From the NCBI GenBank assembly GCA_964403885.1, contig CAYOHY010000076.1, forward strand, positions 1 through 7,195: a DNA stretch of 7,195 bases. The letters are read 5' to 3'. Below are positions 5,392 through 7,195 of the stretch, one piece after another. Position 1 is the first letter of the stretch; each line of letters begins with the position of its first letter. The notes under the pieces are model-generated. The model saw only the letters and a list, made by a program, of their open reading frames with translations. It made no database searches and was not told the DNA's origin. Source of the stretch: CAYOHY01 sp964403885. Lineage in GTDB: Bacteria > Actinomycetota > Coriobacteriia > Anaerosomatales > PHET01. Position numbers and translations under genes: made by a program.

Positions 5392-5680
5392 GCCGTAGCG
5401 GCCCGCTTCGCATAGCGGTCACCGGGCCCGAGTGCTCGGGAAAGACCACGCTCGCACAGGCGCTCGCGTCACGGTTCCACGCGCCCTTCGTCGAGGAGTA
5501 CGGCCACGCCTACTTCGAGAAGAAGATCGCCCGCGGGGACCACAACGTCTACGCCAGCGACATCGTGGCCATCATCACCGAGCAGTCCCGCCGAGAAGAC
5601 GCCGTGGCGTTCGCCTCGACGCGCCTCATCGTCTGCGACACCGACGCGTTCACCGTCGCGTGCTGGCACGACCTGTTCAC
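5388..5680 (+). CDS. NadR-kinase-like P-loop ATPase, 3' end missing in gap
   Basis: Only the first 97 residues are visible before the gap. Walker A is G-P-E-C-S-G-K-T-T (13-21), close to the G-P-E-S-S-G-K-T/S loop of the ribosylnicotinamide kinase domain of NadR. The E-E-Y (36-38) after the first helix corresponds to the conserved E-Y-x-R-E-Y region, the D-x-x-x-I-x-x-Q stretch (58-66) matches the family, and I-V-C-D-T-D (81-86) is the Walker B-like strand. Such proteins phosphorylate nicotinamide riboside or related small nucleosides, but many members of this AAA_28 group are uncharacterised. No N-terminal HTH or adenylyltransferase domain precedes it, so it is not full-length NadR. The ATG is chosen because it overlaps the mini-ORF stop and immediately precedes the P-loop strand. 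The rest of the protein is unseen. Confidence 0.8.
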
Positions 5681-5780
5681 NNNNNNNNNNNNNNNNNNNN
5701 NNNNNNNNNNNNNNNNNNNNNNNNNNNNNNNNNNNNNNNNNNNNNNNNNNNNNNNNNNNNNNNNNNNNNNNNNNNNNNNN
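5681..5780. other. assembly gap (100 N)
   Basis: A second run of exactly 100 N, again a placeholder of unknown true length. It removes the 3' part of the NadR-like gene. The 50 bases after it (5781-5830) do not continue that protein convincingly in any frame and look like the leader of the next gene. Confidence 0.95.
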
Positions 5781-5788
5781 CGCTGGGC

Positions 5789-5794
5789 TACACT
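5789..5794 (+). promoter_or_regulatory. possible -10 element TACACT before the phosphoesterase gene
   Basis: TACACT lies 36 bases before the GTG at 5831, a reasonable leader length. Any -35 element would fall in the gap, so the promoter cannot be confirmed. Confidence 0.25.
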
Positions 5795-5830
5795 CTCTTC
5801 TCGGAACACAAACCGCGTCCAAGGAGTGTC

Positions 5831-6550
5831 GTGTCAGCGCGCACCATCGTCGTCTCAGATCTGCACGGTCGCAGTGACCTGCTGACCCGCGCGCTCGACC
5901 ACGCCGGCTTCACCACCGGTGACCGCCTGGTGGTGGCCGGCGACCTGATCGACGTGGGTACCGACGACACCATCGCGCTCGCCCGGTCGTTTGGAGCCAC
6001 CATCCTCGCGGGCAACCATGAGGTCTCGGCGGCCATCGGGCTGCGCATCTCGCCGCAGAACCCGGAGAGCGTCGCGCGCGGCTCGGAGTTCGCGGGGTAC
6101 TTCGCGACCGGGGAGTGGCCGCTCGCCGTGGCCGTCGACGGCTGGCTCATCACGCACGCGGGTATCTCGGTGTCCTTTGACGACGTGCTGCTGCGCGCCG
6201 GATTCGACCCGTCCGCCGTGGCCGACGCGCTCAACGACCTGTTCCGAGACGAGATCACGCGCGCGGTGCGCTCGATGCCGCTCGCCTTCGAGGATCTGGG
6301 CCGCTTCCGCATCCTGGGCGGCGAGATGGGGCCCCTGTGGTTCAGGCCCATGAACCCGGAGCTGCTGCCCTCCGGCCTGCGCCAGGTGGTGGGCCACACG
6401 CCGCCGGATGTGCTGGGCGCCCGTCTGCCCGCCGTCGAGTCACGCGGCTGGCGGCTCGTGGAACCCGGCGGCCATGGCGGTCCGCAGTCGCTCGCGCGCT
6501 ACGCGATCATCGAGAACGGCGAGGCCACGACCTTCGACGTCACCGCCTAG
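5831..6550 (+). CDS. PPP-type metallophosphoesterase
   Basis: Protein of 239 residues carrying the metallophosphoesterase signatures in order: S-D-L-H-G-R (Asp10, His12), A-G-D-L-I-D (Asp38), G-N-H-E (Asn62, His63), I-T-H-A-G-I (His109) and V-G-H-T-P-P (His189). This order is that of the serine/threonine phosphatase/ApaH group, with a two-metal centre. Candidate reactions are hydrolysis of phosphoproteins or of dinucleoside polyphosphates; the sequence does not separate them. The GTG at 5831 is chosen because AAGGAG (5821-5826) lies four bases upstream, it fits the start of the first beta strand, and the frame upstream of it runs into the gap without domain similarity. No signal peptide is present, so it is probably cytoplasmic. 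The neighbour is a NadR-like nucleoside kinase, which hints at, but does not prove, a nucleotide-related substrate. Confidence 0.88.
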   Translation: MSARTIVVSDLHGRSDLLTRALDHAGFTTGDRLVVAGDLIDVGTDDTIALARSFGATILAGNHEVSAAIGLRISPQNPESVARGSEFAGYFATGEWPLAVAVDGWLITHAGISVSFDDVLLRAGFDPSAVADALNDLFRDEITRAVRSMPLAFEDLGRFRILGGEMGPLWFRPMNPELLPSGLRQVVGHTPPDVLGARLPAVESRGWRLVEPGGHGGPQSLARYAIIENGEATTFDVTA

Positions 6551-6567
6551 TCGGCAGGCGGCGATCC

Positions 6568-6588
6568 CCGCGCACTCCCGCGCGGTTT
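6568..6588 (+). terminator. probable terminator after the phosphoesterase gene
   Basis: CCGCGC (6568-6573) and GCGCGG (6580-6585) form a perfect 6-bp GC stem with a 6-base loop, followed by TTT. It starts 18 bases after the stop codon. The T-run is short, which is common in high-GC genomes. Confidence 0.45.
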
Positions 6589-6674
6589 GAGCCCGATGCC
6601 GCCCGAGGCAATAGACGCGCCCCGCTTTCGGGTATCCCATCATTCGTACACCTACCAAGACAAGGAGGCGTGAG

Positions 6675-7195
6675 ATGCCGAGCATCAAGGGCACCCGCAC
6701 CGAGCAGAACCTGCTCAAGTCGTTCGCCGGCGAGAGCCAGGCGCGCAACCGCTACACCTTCTTCGCCAGCATCGCGAAGAAGGAAGGCTTCGAGCAGATC
6801 AGCGCGCTGTTCCTCGAGACCGCCGACAACGAGAAGGAGCACGCCAAGGTCTTCTTCAAGTACCTCGAGGGCGGTCCCGTCGAGATCACGGCAACCTACC
6901 CCGCCGGCAAGCTGGGCACCACCGCCGAGAACCTGCTGGCCGCCGCCGAGGGCGAGAACGAGGAGTGGACGGTCCTGTACCCCCAGTTCGCCGCCATCGC
7001 CGCCGAGGAGGGCTTCGCTGACATCGCCGAGTCGTTCCGCCAGATCGCCGAGGTCGAGGCGCACCATGAGGCGCGCTACCGCAAGCTGCTCGACAACGTG
7101 AACGGCTACAAGGTCTTCAAGAAGGACGGCGTGGTCATGTGGAAGTGCCGCAACTGCGGCTACATCTACGAGGGCGCCGAGGCGCCGGACCTGTG
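6675..7195 (+). CDS. rbr: rubrerythrin, truncated by window end
   Basis: The 173 visible residues contain the ferritin-like di-iron domain and the start of the C-terminal rubredoxin domain. Di-iron ligands are Glu20 (G-E-S-Q-A-R-N-R-Y), Glu53 and His56 (E-K-E-H), Glu94 and Glu97 (E-N-E-E-W), and Glu128 with His131 (E-A-H-H). The first rubredoxin Cys pair is C-R-N-C-G (158, 161). The second pair should follow just beyond the window; the last bases, CTGTG, fit the start of the expected L-C. Full-length proteins are about 190-195 residues. The protein reduces hydrogen peroxide to water in the cytoplasm, using electrons passed through its rubredoxin centre, and is typical of anaerobes and microaerophiles. 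ATG at 6675 has an ideal AAGGAGG six bases upstream, suggesting strong expression. It stands alone after a probable terminator, so it probably has its own promoter in 6589-6660, where I see no convincing hexamer pair. Confidence 0.95.
   Translation, partial: MPSIKGTRTEQNLLKSFAGESQARNRYTFFASIAKKEGFEQISALFLETADNEKEHAKVFFKYLEGGPVEITATYPAGKLGTTAENLLAAAEGENEEWTVLYPQFAAIAAEEGFADIAESFRQIAEVEAHHEARYRKLLDNVNGYKVFKKDGVVMWKCRNCGYIYEGAEAPDL

Noticed and set aside
5432..5830. Upstream part of the phosphoesterase frame extending through the second gap
   Set aside because: Before the gap it is a shifted frame of the NadR-like gene. The true start is the GTG at 5831 with AAGGAG upstream.
6337..7101. A 254-codon plus-strand frame over the phosphoesterase end and rubrerythrin
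   Set aside because: Its translation is Arg/Ser/Pro-rich with no motif; the rubrerythrin frame has all metal ligands and an ideal ribosome-binding site.
1..7195. tRNA or rRNA genes, CRISPR arrays, insertion sequences, phage genes, or a novel defence system
   Set aside because: No cloverleaf-like or rRNA-like segments, spaced direct repeats, transposase motifs or terminal repeats were seen. Apart from the regulatory leaders, the window looks like ordinary chromosomal housekeeping and stress genes.

Overview
The window is a high-GC bacterial chromosomal segment with GTG and TTG start codons, purine-rich Shine-Dalgarno sites and 4-8 bp gene overlaps. A PadR/HAAS-sensor/toastrack module together with rubrerythrin and an Ada-type methyltransferase suggests a high-GC Gram-positive, most likely an actinobacterium, perhaps of an anaerobic or microaerophilic lineage such as Coriobacteriia. 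This placement is inferred from gene content and composition; no rRNA gene is present. Two runs of exactly 100 N (2805-2904 and 5681-5780) look like scaffold gaps of unknown true length, and each one cuts a gene. It is therefore probably a draft or metagenome assembly.

Left part, minus strand (12-2704). A compact three-gene operon reads right to left: a PadR repressor (1668-2033), a HAAS plus 'Sensor'-type membrane protein (767-1675, TTG start overlapping the padR stop by 8 bp), and a toastrack-fold lipoprotein (12-770, GTG start overlapping by 4 bp). The promoter in front of padR (TTTACA, 17 bp, TAGTAT) is embedded in several short inverted repeats, which is what an autoregulated PadR operon would show. 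The likely theme is envelope-stress sensing. Upstream of it lies a separate GNAT acetyltransferase (2180-2704), also on the minus strand.

Middle, plus strand (2905-5252). The C-terminal half of an Ada-like O6-methylguanine-DNA methyltransferase emerges from the first gap. A 152-bp leader follows, with three potential hairpins, one of which pairs with the ribosome-binding site of the next gene. That gene is a Tat-exported, lipobox-bearing CotA-type multicopper oxidase with all four copper-ligand motifs intact.

Right part, plus strand (5253-7195). A short leader holds a TACCC-N4-GGGTA palindrome and a 12-codon open reading frame with a very strong ribosome-binding site. That frame overlaps, as ATGA, the start of a NadR-kinase-like P-loop protein, which is cut by the second gap. 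After the gap come a PPP-type metallophosphoesterase (5831-6550), a probable terminator, and a rubrerythrin (6675 onward) that runs off the window inside its rubredoxin domain.

Functionally the window mixes envelope sensing, alkylation repair, copper/oxidative chemistry outside the membrane and peroxide reduction in the cytoplasm. All the genes belong to known families. The less ordinary parts are the regulatory regions: the PadR promoter array, the hairpin-occluded ribosome-binding site of the oxidase, and the coupled mini-ORF before the NadR-like gene.
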